Virus record (IMG/VR): IMGVR_UViG_3300006920_005275
Location: 1 to 20,001 of that record
Reading direction: 5' to 3' (one strand)
DNA from: a virus
Length of the DNA: 20,001 nucleotides
In this document: positions 7,008 to 15,500 of the stretch, one piece after another
Numbering within the stretch: the stretch's first letter is position 1
How the letters are laid out: the number at the start of each line of letters is the position of its first letter
Position numbers and translations under genes: made by a program
The notes under the pieces: model-generated
Told to the model about the DNA's origin: nothing
Databases searched by the model: none
The model's input: only the letters and a program-made list of their open reading frames with translations

Positions 7008-8168
7008 ATGCCTGGCTCACTTCCCATACCTGACCCGATCAGCAACCCACTCGTTTGTACGACGTCAACCGCGCCTGCATCAGTTACAGTCAGTAAAACA
7101 GACATATCAACGGGACCGTACTCTGAGGGAGATACTATAACATATCAGGTCGCTGTTACTAATAACAGTACAACAGATCTATCAAACGCGACACTTTTTG
7201 AATCTTTAACACCGATAACTATAACTAGTGACCCATTAGGTTTACTAACTGGTGGTGTTTGCATTAACGCAGGATTTACTTCTCTTATTACCTATGATTA
7301 CGTTGTTAAAGGTGCAGATTATACTGCTGGTGGTATTACAAACACCGCTACACTTACCTCACCAAGTATAAGTGAGCAGGCTTCATACTTTATTAATATT
7401 AATAATTCAGGTGTTATGAATATCGCTAAGAGTGTAACGTCAAATACAATCTATACCCTAGGTAGCACCATATCATATCGAGTAGATGTTTCAAACAGTG
7501 GTGGATCTAACGTAGACAATATTAAGGTTAGTGATATTCTTTCACCAATAACAGTTACAAGTGATTTATCCGGTATATTAGGTCAAGGTAGAACATTTAC
7601 ACCAGGTGCTGCGGCGACGGTTGAGTATAATTATATAGTGACAGCGTCTGATGTATTAAATGGTAATGTAAGTAACCAAGCGTCTATTACCGTACAAACT
7701 GGTGGTAATTTACCGTTTACGATTACTGACGAGACGGTGACACCGCTTGTCCCACCAGGTGAGTTTGCAGTCACCAAATCAACAGTAGGTACTGGACCAT
7801 ATGTGGTTGGTGATGAGATTGTTTATGATATATCTATCCTAAACCTCACACCTATTACAATTACTGACGTCTCTATTATTGACGACCTTACACCTATAAC
7901 ATACGTCTCTGGTACAAACGAACTACTCACAGGTAGTATTGATATAGCGCCAGCTGAGAGTTATTTTGTACGATATAAGTATCTAGTGACGCAGGGTGAT
8001 AACAATAGCACGCTCACTAACACTGCAACCTTAAGTACATCAAACTATGGCACAACAGTAGTAAGTGTAAGTTCTATAATTGATGATAACAGGTGGGAAA
8101 TTCAGGATACGTTCTGGGAGACTACTAGTACATATGATTGGGAAACATCATATGAAGATTTTAGTTAA
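7008..8168 (+). CDS. Three-repeat DUF11 surface protein with Trp/Tyr-rich tail
   Basis: A 386-residue protein made almost wholly of three DUF11-type Ig-like repeats, beginning near residues 26, 135 and 251. Each carries a '(S/G)TGPYxxG' turn or a variant (STGPYSEG 34-41; SNTIYTLG; GTGPYVVG), a 'D.L.PITxTSD..GLLTG' segment and a closing 'TNTATL' or 'SNQASI' strand. The last 27 residues are acidic and aromatic (four Trp, in RWEIQDTFWETTSTYDWE), unlike the repeats. No signal peptide, LPXTG or membrane anchor is seen, so export is not expected; it more likely belongs to the virion. DUF11 repeats are common in bacterial cell-surface proteins and here probably act as a spacer or a weak surface-binding element on the tail. 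The same repeat triplet recurs in the 761-residue protein at 16269. The repeat family is a confident call; the role is inferred. Confidence 0.82.
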   Translation: MPGSLPIPDPISNPLVCTTSTAPASVTVSKTDISTGPYSEGDTITYQVAVTNNSTTDLSNATLFESLTPITITSDPLGLLTGGVCINAGFTSLITYDYVVKGADYTAGGITNTATLTSPSISEQASYFININNSGVMNIAKSVTSNTIYTLGSTISYRVDVSNSGGSNVDNIKVSDILSPITVTSDLSGILGQGRTFTPGAAATVEYNYIVTASDVLNGNVSNQASITVQTGGNLPFTITDETVTPLVPPGEFAVTKSTVGTGPYVVGDEIVYDISILNLTPITITDVSIIDDLTPITYVSGTNELLTGSIDIAPAESYFVRYKYLVTQGDNNSTLTNTATLSTSNYGTTVVSVSSIIDDNRWEIQDTFWETTSTYDWETSYEDFS

Positions 8169-8195
8169 TTTGCTTGGTAAAATCCACGTCGTGTA

Positions 8196-8202
8196 ATAAA
8201 TA
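8196..8202 (+). promoter_or_regulatory. Late-promoter-like motif ATAAATA before the 852-residue fibre gene
   Basis: ATAAATA (in TAATAAATATAC) lies 5 bases before the ATG at 8208, within a 39-base gap. No Shine-Dalgarno sequence is present. Confidence 0.65.
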
Positions 8203-8207
8203 TACAT

Positions 8208-10766
8208 ATGGCGGATGAGAACTTAACAGGGTTAAAGATAAAAGATACGTATGAAGGCTTGCTGCATGTTGGTGATGGTGGATTATCCCCTAACGCGTCA
8301 ACAACAAAGCGTGTATATGATGGTTTCGGTGAAGAGACGGTATTAAACTTATCTATTCTAAATACTGCTGACCCACTATCAGGAATTGCTTCAGTTGATG
8401 GTACGCTTGAGGTAGGTGGTGAGTTACATCTTGACGGTCAAATGAGATATGGCTACGGTACACCTGCTACCGGTAAGGTTCTCACGTGTAGTGACGCTAC
8501 AGGTGAAGTTGTATGGGAGGAACCTACAGGTGGTATAAGTAGTGCTCCTAGTGATAAGGAATACGTCAGTATTTCCGGTACAGGTGGTGCAACAGCTTTA
8601 TCTCAAAATACAACTGGTGTATATACATATCAGATCAGCGACTTACAAGGAGTAGGTGTTGATAGTAGTAAGATACGTGGACTTTATATTAGATGTAAGG
8701 GCAGAGCAAGTGATGGTGGTGCTACTATAAATGCTACGCTACCAGATGACATAAATACATTGCGACCGTTTTTTCAGACTAGTGAGATCAATAATATCGT
8801 TGGTCATGATTTTATAGAGTTAATTCGGTTTTTACCTATTAATAAGTACCAACCAAGTTTTAAACTTGATATTATTTCGGATGGAGTAGATTATATAGCG
8901 TATGAGATTTTAGGTGCTGAGCAGTTTATTATAGGTGCTGAGAGTGGTACAGGTGATAAGGAGTATGTTGGTCTTACTGGTGGTACTGTAAATCTACAGC
9001 AATCCTCAACCACAGCCGAACCTGGCATTAACTATAATGTGGCTGACTTTACTGGTCCAGGTCTAGAAGTAAGTGATATTAGAGGTATATATGTAAGGGT
9101 TTATGGTGAATATCTATCAGATAGTGGTGTTACATTTTTTAGCACTATGCCAGATGGTTCTACAGAAGAGATTGCACAGTTTGATGGTCAGACTAGTGCC
9201 GGTACCGGTGTTGGTTCAAAGTTAGTATTTATACCTATAAATAAAAATCAATCTAATGTGACTCTATCTACTCTCATCAATAATCAAGGTAGCACACGAA
9301 CGTGGAGTTGGAATATTTTAGGTGCAGAACAGATTACATCTGGCTCCGGGACTGATATTAATGCACAGTTAAGTATTAGTATGGCTCAGGGTAGACCCGC
9401 TACGACAGCTGAGATGGGTACAGCCGCCACAACCGGTTATCAATATGTTGATTTAAATCAACCAGGGTTATTAAATCAGGGAACCAACACCGGTAGGGGT
9501 AACATATTAGCACGTGACGGTGTGTTTGACCCAAACGGTGGTCCGATTCTTATACAGGTTGCTTATGCACATCACGGTGATACTACTAATGGCGGTGCAA
9601 TAGATCAGGCAATTGCTAGGGTCTTTAAAAATAACGTCAATGGAGATCCGACGAAAATTATTGTAGAGTGTTCTAACTCACCAAAAGATGCTAGTGGTAG
9701 ATTGAATGCATACTTTAATATCACCGCTGTACAGCACGGTGGACCTGGTGGTGGTGTAGGATCTTCACTTATTAAGTATGGTGAAATAGATGCTGGTAAC
9801 ATTGGAGTAGTCGCTCCAAACCCAGTAACAAGAGGGGATTTTACAACCACTGTCATTTCGAATAGCATTGCAGGTGATACTCATGATACTACCTTTGAAT
9901 GTGTATTTAATACATCACTAGCTAACGATAATTACAGCGTGATGTTTGAAATAATTTCAAAAGGTCCTGATATTAATAAAGATAATAATTTGAAAACACC
10001 CGTTGTTTTCAATAAGACAGCGGCCGGCTTTAGGTTTAATGTAGAAGAGGGAGCTGTCAGTAATGTTGGTAACAATCAAATCAACGTACGTGTTGAGTCT
10101 ACTATACCGGTACCAGCTCAAGGCATTAGTATTAATGAGTTATTTTACCCCACTTTTGCAAAAATGGAGTTAAATTCAGGGTCAGCTAGGTATGGTGTAA
10201 GTAAGTGCTCAGGGCAAAGTGTGATAACTTTACCTTCTACATCTGTTGGGGATGCATCCTTAGCTATGAGTGTTGGTACATTTACAGTAGCAGAAGTTAA
10301 TACATGTATGGCACAAAACGTGAATGGTATCACAAGTGGTACTAACAAGTGCTTAGTCTTCCCTGCAAATGTAAAAGTTAGTTTGGTTTTTTCCGGGTTG
10401 ATTGATTTTGCAGGCAGTACTACACAACGGCGAGGTGTAGCTTCATTACCATGTTTAATGAATACAACTGGAGCAAACGCTTCACCCTCTGGCGCTTTAC
10501 CCGGTTATAGTGTATTTACTGGCAGCGTCGCACCACTCTATGTAACACGGAGTCGAGATGGTGATTTTAGCTTTTCATTCAACACAGGTGACCAAGGCGC
10601 AAAGTTAGCAATTATCAGTCGTCAAGGAAACGCGGAGAGCAGTCCCGGAGTAATGTATAATGGTGCTTATGGAACTTTTAGCCTTAGAGATTGGGGCGTA
10701 GGTTATGACCGCGGAGCCATTAATCTGGATTGCTTTATTAAATCGGTGACGATTAAAAGTAGCTGA
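8208..10766 (+). CDS. Modular tail fibre protein (852 aa)
   Basis: A long, beta-rich, Gly/Thr/Asn-rich protein typical of phage tail fibres. Order of parts: an N-terminal segment with 'TYEGLLHVGDGG' and 'RVYDGFGEETVLNLS' (to about 50), shared with the 225-residue fibre at 10811; a connector ending in GKVLTCSDATGEVVWEEP, a common fibre-stalk motif; two tandem copies of a roughly 127-residue domain (116-241 and 250-376), each closing with 'ILGAEQ'; a domain at about 395-515; a module at 518-631 shared with the 1153-residue fibre; and a unique C-terminal domain (about 640-852) with four spaced Cys and the end 'DRGAINLDCFIKSVTIKSS', a likely receptor-binding head. I see no chaperone or peptidase domain. 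The N-terminus is probably the attachment end, inferred from its sharing between fibres. Confidence 0.85.
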   Translation: MADENLTGLKIKDTYEGLLHVGDGGLSPNASTTKRVYDGFGEETVLNLSILNTADPLSGIASVDGTLEVGGELHLDGQMRYGYGTPATGKVLTCSDATGEVVWEEPTGGISSAPSDKEYVSISGTGGATALSQNTTGVYTYQISDLQGVGVDSSKIRGLYIRCKGRASDGGATINATLPDDINTLRPFFQTSEINNIVGHDFIELIRFLPINKYQPSFKLDIISDGVDYIAYEILGAEQFIIGAESGTGDKEYVGLTGGTVNLQQSSTTAEPGINYNVADFTGPGLEVSDIRGIYVRVYGEYLSDSGVTFFSTMPDGSTEEIAQFDGQTSAGTGVGSKLVFIPINKNQSNVTLSTLINNQGSTRTWSWNILGAEQITSGSGTDINAQLSISMAQGRPATTAEMGTAATTGYQYVDLNQPGLLNQGTNTGRGNILARDGVFDPNGGPILIQVAYAHHGDTTNGGAIDQAIARVFKNNVNGDPTKIIVECSNSPKDASGRLNAYFNITAVQHGGPGGGVGSSLIKYGEIDAGNIGVVAPNPVTRGDFTTTVISNSIAGDTHDTTFECVFNTSLANDNYSVMFEIISKGPDINKDNNLKTPVVFNKTAAGFRFNVEEGAVSNVGNNQINVRVESTIPVPAQGISINELFYPTFAKMELNSGSARYGVSKCSGQSVITLPSTSVGDASLAMSVGTFTVAEVNTCMAQNVNGITSGTNKCLVFPANVKVSLVFSGLIDFAGSTTQRRGVASLPCLMNTTGANASPSGALPGYSVFTGSVAPLYVTRSRDGDFSFSFNTGDQGAKLAIISRQGNAESSPGVMYNGAYGTFSLRDWGVGYDRGAINLDCFIKSVTIKSS
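8553..8930 (+). repeat. Tandem domain repeat, copy 1
   Basis: Encodes residues 116-241 of the 852-residue fibre. Landmarks are DKEYVSISG, then SSKIRGLYIRCKG, INATLPD, INKYQPSFKLDI and ILGAEQFI. It is followed closely by copy 2 and is recognisable at protein level; the DNA has diverged apart from short stretches. Confidence 0.75.
8955..9335 (+). repeat. Tandem domain repeat, copy 2
   Basis: Encodes residues 250-376 of the 852-residue fibre. Its landmarks parallel copy 1: DKEYVGLTG, VSDIRGIYVRVYG, FSTMPD, INKNQSNVTL and ILGAEQIT. Confidence 0.75.
9759..10100 (+). repeat. Module shared with the 1153-residue fibre, copy A
   Basis: Encodes residues 518-631 of the 852-residue fibre: GSSLIKYGEIDAGN ... 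RGDFTTT ... FECVFNTSL.N.NY ... KTAAGFRFNVEEG ... INVRVES. The matching stretch is at 14953-15285. By eye about half of the residues are identical. Confidence 0.82.
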
Positions 10767-10796
10767 TTAAAAATGGTTGAAAACTAGAGCACTAGC

Positions 10797-10803
10797 ATAA
10801 ATA
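10797..10803 (+). promoter_or_regulatory. Late-promoter-like motif ATAAATA before the 225-residue fibre gene
   Basis: CATAAATA spans 10796-10803 and is followed by 7 bases and the ATG at 10811. No Shine-Dalgarno sequence is present in the 44-base gap. Confidence 0.62.
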
Positions 10804-10810
10804 TAAACAT

Positions 10811-11488
10811 ATGCCGAACGCTTTAACAGATACAAACATTAGTACAACCTATGCCGGTGTATTGCACGCGCAGGGTGAGCCGATACCAGCTACAGGGTTA
10901 AAGGTAGTTTACGATGGTATAGGTAATAAGAGCTCATTATCAGTAGGTCGCGATGGTCAGGGTATTAGGGTCACCGGTACAATATATGCAGATTCAATTG
11001 ATGTTGGTAGTGGTGGATTAGATCAAGGATCAGTACAGGAAATCGTTAATTTAATTTACCCAGTTGGTGCAATAGTAATAACAGCTAGCTCAACCGGGCC
11101 TTCATATCCAGGTACAGAATGGGATCAGGTCGCGAAAGGTAAGTTTATAGCAGGTGTAGGAACCGGAAATGATGGTTCAGATAGTGTAGCTATAGTTGCT
11201 GGTGATGATAATAATCAAACTAATCAGGGTAAGTATAATGTTACTTTAGATGCTACACAAGTGCCGAAAGTTACTGGTCAAATTTCGATTGACTCGTGGA
11301 TTAAGCCATCTGGAGCCTTCACGACCGTAGCCTCTTCACAAATGTCAGATTACATTAATAATTCAAGTGCTTCGGCCCCAGCTGGCACGACAAATAAGGT
11401 TAAGTTTGATAATGGAGGGTCAAACACACCGTCACACACAAACATCCCACCTTGGTTTGGTGCCTATGTATGGGAAAGAACAAGTTAA
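10811..11488 (+). CDS. Short tail fibre or fibre-tip protein (225 aa)
   Basis: The N-terminus (TYAGVLHAQGEPIP and VVYDGIGNKSSLSV, to about 45) is paralogous to that of the 852-residue fibre and probably docks at the same site. Residues about 80-120 read LIYPVGAIVITASSTGPSYP then GTEWDQVAKGKFIAGVG, the pattern of phage tip domains of the type 'YPVGSIYISVSSTNP...GTWEQI..GRFLLG'. The C-terminus (SHTNIPPWFGAYVWERTS) matches the usual 'SHTHxxPP...YxWxRT' ending of such domains. The whole gene is therefore a compact fibre: attachment domain, very short link, conserved tip. It may sit beside, or compete with, the longer fibre sharing its N-terminus. The tip family is confidently recognised; the receptor is unknown. 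Confidence 0.85.
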   Translation: MPNALTDTNISTTYAGVLHAQGEPIPATGLKVVYDGIGNKSSLSVGRDGQGIRVTGTIYADSIDVGSGGLDQGSVQEIVNLIYPVGAIVITASSTGPSYPGTEWDQVAKGKFIAGVGTGNDGSDSVAIVAGDDNNQTNQGKYNVTLDATQVPKVTGQISIDSWIKPSGAFTTVASSQMSDYINNSSASAPAGTTNKVKFDNGGSNTPSHTNIPPWFGAYVWERTS

Positions 11489-11497
11489 TTTAATAAT

Positions 11498-12550
11498 ATG
11501 CCAGATATTGAAATAGTAAAGTTAAAGATTAGACGTGGACCAGATTCACAGCGTAAGCTTGTAACATTGGAGCAGGGTGAGTTGGGTTATACTACTGACT
11601 TTAAGCGTGTTTTTATCGGTGACGGTATCACAGTTGGTGGTGCAGTTATAGGTAATAAGGTTCACCCACAATTAGGTGCAAAAACAAATATAACTAGCGC
11701 GGTTACTAATGACATCGTTTATGAAAGTAACAAGCTATACCAGCTAACGGGTAGTAGTCCTACTGTTAACGGAAACTGGACGTTCATTGGAACAAAGCCA
11801 GATACTACCTTTCTCGAGTATGATGTAAGTAACGAGTTAACTCTAGCTGATCAAGGAATCACCATTGGTAAGATCAACCCGAATATTGTTGATATAACAG
11901 GGTGTGTAAATTATGATAGTTTAAGTGGTCTTTCAGTTAACGTCGACAATCAGACTATAGTAACAGATGCTAATAGTTTAAAAGTACAGACTATTGACGA
12001 AGAGCATATTAATTCTACAGCGCTTGGTAACGGATTAGTTGGTGGTAGTGGTACTACTATAACCGTTGATGCAAATGTTGCACAATTTGGATTTGCTGGT
12101 AACAGCCTTACACTTGAAGCACTACCTAACGGTATTGTTGATGTACCATCACTCAGTGCTGATAGCCTCGGTGATGGATTAAAGATTACACCCGGTAATA
12201 AACTCGACACTGTTGTACAAGGTGGTGATACTAGTACTATCACACTTGATACATTCTCCGGACAGCTCTCACTATCAGCTGTTGGTGCTGGATCGCTTGA
12301 TACCTTTGGTACGCTGACATACGATCAATACGGTCGTGTAACAAACACTGAATCGTCATTACAACAATCACTATGTGCTGAGGGTGCTACACCGTATAAC
12401 GGTTTTGTTACACAGACAGCATATACTGATCAGACAATCATTGACGTTCTATCAGGTACAAATACAGTAAGTCTATCATCTGCTGGATTTATTCAAGTCG
12501 AGACATCACTTGGTAAGCTAGCGATTCCTGTATTCCTACCACCACAATAA
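11498..12550 (+). CDS. Tail fibre protein with Mtd-like N-terminal domain (350 aa)
   Basis: Residues about 8-43 (KLKIRRGPDSQRK, LEQGELGYTTD, RVFIGDG) match the N-terminal domain of major-tropism-determinant-like fibres ('RRGT...L.eGElGy.tDt..lfiGdG'). The first roughly 95 residues are paralogous to the start of the 1153-residue fibre. The remainder is repetitive beta structure with short motifs (TLADQGITIGKINPNIVD, GNGLVGGSGTTITVD, GDGLKITPGNKLDT, FGTLTYDQYGRVTN), typical of a trimeric fibre shaft. The C-terminus is short and Pro-ending (IPVFLPPQ), with no recognisable receptor-binding tip. It is 9 bases after the previous gene. It lacks a clear (A/T)TAAATA motif: only a degenerate TTTAATA at 11489-11495 precedes the ATG, and no Shine-Dalgarno sequence. 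It may be co-translated from the upstream message. Confidence 0.83.
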   Translation: MPDIEIVKLKIRRGPDSQRKLVTLEQGELGYTTDFKRVFIGDGITVGGAVIGNKVHPQLGAKTNITSAVTNDIVYESNKLYQLTGSSPTVNGNWTFIGTKPDTTFLEYDVSNELTLADQGITIGKINPNIVDITGCVNYDSLSGLSVNVDNQTIVTDANSLKVQTIDEEHINSTALGNGLVGGSGTTITVDANVAQFGFAGNSLTLEALPNGIVDVPSLSADSLGDGLKITPGNKLDTVVQGGDTSTITLDTFSGQLSLSAVGAGSLDTFGTLTYDQYGRVTNTESSLQQSLCAEGATPYNGFVTQTAYTDQTIIDVLSGTNTVSLSSAGFIQVETSLGKLAIPVFLPPQ

Positions 12551-12554
12551 AATA
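12547..12554 (+). promoter_or_regulatory. Degenerate late-promoter-like motif ATAAAATA
   Basis: ATAAAATA, with one extra A compared with the other copies, lies 10 bases before the ATG at 12565 and overlaps the stop of the upstream fibre gene. It is a weaker member of the motif set. Confidence 0.35.
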
Positions 12555-12564
12555 ACTTTTTCAC

Positions 12565-15500
12565 ATGGCTAAAAAAATTGAAATTCTAGAAAATACTCTA
12601 TTAAAGCTCCTCGTACGTAGAGGTACTGATACTGATAGACGTAATATTTCCCTATCTGAGGGTGAGCTTGGTTATACGACTGATACAGAGCGATTGTTTA
12701 TCGGTAATGGTCAGCCTGGTGGTGTTGTTGCTGGTAATAGATATCTAGGTTCAGACAGTGACCCATCTGCTACGTTTACTACAGCTTTAACTGGTGATTT
12801 AGTGTTTGACACAAATACTAAGAGCCTATGCGCGTTTAAGGGATCCGGTACATGGGAGAGAGTATCATCTCTTACTGAAAGTACTGGTGATATTGATGTT
12901 TCTGTTGATGCTGGTGATATACTTTCAAATGCATGTGGACGTAACTTAAGTATAGATACTAACGGTAGAATACAGACAAATACTGCAGTAGTCTTTAATA
13001 AAATTAACACTGCTGGCTGGGCTTATTTAAATATACCACGTAAAGTTAGATTTTACGACGGTTCGTCTAGTGAGGCGTTTACCTTCCCTACAAATGCGTT
13101 AGGTGGTAAGTATCTAAGAACAGACGCTAGTGGTGTCCTTACGTGGGAAGACCCAGTTGGTGCTGCGGAGTTCTTCTATAACAGTGAGAATGGACCTATT
13201 CCAGTTGGTGCTGTTTTACCGTTTACTGCAGGTGGTGTTATACCAACAGGCTATATTGTTTGTAACGGGCAAGAAGTATCACAAACAACTTACTCCGATC
13301 TATTTGATGTTATTGGCACAAATTATGGAACAACAAACCCAGGTGCATCATTCAAAGTACCTGATTATAGTCTCAGCACTCTTTACGGTGTTAATTCAGA
13401 TCCACATAATGCACAAGTCTATAAAGTAGGTGCAGATGTTAATTTAGGTGGTGGAGCAAACTTCGGTACAGTGTGGACGGCGGGGCCCGGCAGTATTGGT
13501 CGTTTTGATGGTCCTAGTGGTGGTTTCCAGGCTCAAGCAACCACATATACTAATGACACAGGTTATTATTTAGTTATAAACGCGCAAGGCCAAAAAGACG
13601 GGCAAGACGCAATTACGGTCCGGGTTGTTCTAGGGGATGTTAACTACGGTACAACTATATATCAGAATAGTAACTTAACGCTTATTGGTGCTACAAACTC
13701 TGGTGGTGGGGTTTTAGGTACCGGTACTGTAATTATTCCACCAGGTGAAAAATATACATATTTCTTTCAAACCGGTGAGCGAACAGGTTTGACTTCTTTC
13801 TATACCTGGGAGCTGAGAGGTCCCGCTAGCGGTGGTGGTAGTAGTGGCAGTAATACAACATACACAGGCTCAGAGTATGTTGCAATTGATGTAGGGGATA
13901 TAGACGGTACAACTGCTGACCCGGTACTTAAAAATAATACAAGCGACGACTGGTTCGTTACGACAGGTAGTAATTTATCATATAACCGCGCGATGTATAT
14001 TCGTAACTCGGATACTGATCCATGGTTAAATATACACCCTGCAGACGATGGGGATAGGGGGCCTTTTGTTGCTATCTTACAACCTGGCGCATCAATAGGA
14101 CATAGTGGTGGTTATACGGCTAAATACTGGGTACTAAAAGGTACAGCTACCACAACACCATCTACACAATCACCGTTAAGTGCGCAGGGTACGATTTACG
14201 TTATTAAAGCCATACCAGATACTGTTGCTAACCCAACACTGACGGTAGTCTCACCACTCACTGCAACAGTTGATGGTGTTAATAAGACAAATACAGCTTT
14301 CTCACCACTTGTAGGTGATATTGTAATTGGTCAGCCAGATGCTGCAGTAGCTGTACCGCCTGGTGTTGAGGCCTTTGATACTGCAGGTACTGATACATTT
14401 ACAACAGTAACTCGTTATACAAAGTTTTATGTAACTGGTAGTGGTAGTGGTGCGGTAAGGCACACCGGCGCTAGTGCTGGTACGTGTATTGGTTATTTAG
14501 ATTTACCGGTAGGCACGGTCTTAAATCTCACAGTTGGTGAAGGTGTAGGTTCAGATGTTACCACCGGCAATTACACGCAGATAGTGCATAACGGAACTGT
14601 GCTGGTTAGATCTGACGGAGCTGACCACCCAAACACAACCTCTAACACATTTAACTGGAACGCATCACCAAACACAGGCACGCTTAATACAGCATACACT
14701 GTTGCCGGTAATCAGGTAGTATCACAGGGCAGCTTTATTATACCAGGAGCATCGCAAGGAGTTGATGGTAATGGCGACAATGAGGAATCGGTTGGATCGG
14801 CTAGTTTTTGGGGAGCGTACCCCGCGGCTGGTTCTGGTATGCATGCAAACGGGGCAGGTAACAGCCGCCCTCCGAAAACCGCGGATGGTATAGTAATGTT
14901 TGAGTGGGTTGATACCGTTAGTGGTGGAGGTACAACTCAAGTTACTGGTGGTGGTTCATCACTATTGAAGTATGGTACGATTGATGTTGGTAATCCAGGT
15001 CCAATAGCTGGTGGAAGTGTACCTACAACCGGCGACTTTACAACAATTGATTTAGGTACCGATGGTGCTAGTTTTTATGATATTTTTGAATGTACATTTA
15101 ACTCGTCTCTACCGAATAATAACTACAATGTAGTGTTTGAGCTAATATCTAATGGAAGTGTTAATGCTGATAATAATATGAGATATCCTATTATTACGGA
15201 AAAAACAGCAGCCGGGTTTACGTTTAGTATAGAAGAAGGTACTACTGCAGTGCAGGACCTAGAAATTAACGTACGTATCGAGTCTAATCAGGCAAATGCC
15301 GTTATCGCTGATCAAAAATGGGAAGCTGTTACAGACGGTACATATGATTTCGATCAAGCTAGTAATCTAGAAACATCAGTGTATACCAATAGTACAGGCT
15401 CACCACTAGTTATTAGGGGACAATTTGCAAAGATAGCCGTTGGATCGGCGGATGATATTAATCTAGCAGCTCATATAACACACGCCGGTGAGACTACACA

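Noticed and set aside
10767-10810. Rho-independent terminator after the 852-residue fibre gene
   Set aside because: No GC-rich hairpin followed by a T-run. The other gaps between late genes also lack one, so no terminator is annotated.
12711-13429. Overlapping open frames of 99 codons on each strand within the 1153-residue fibre gene
   Set aside because: Both are shadows of the in-frame Mtd-like and collar domains and have no initiation signals.
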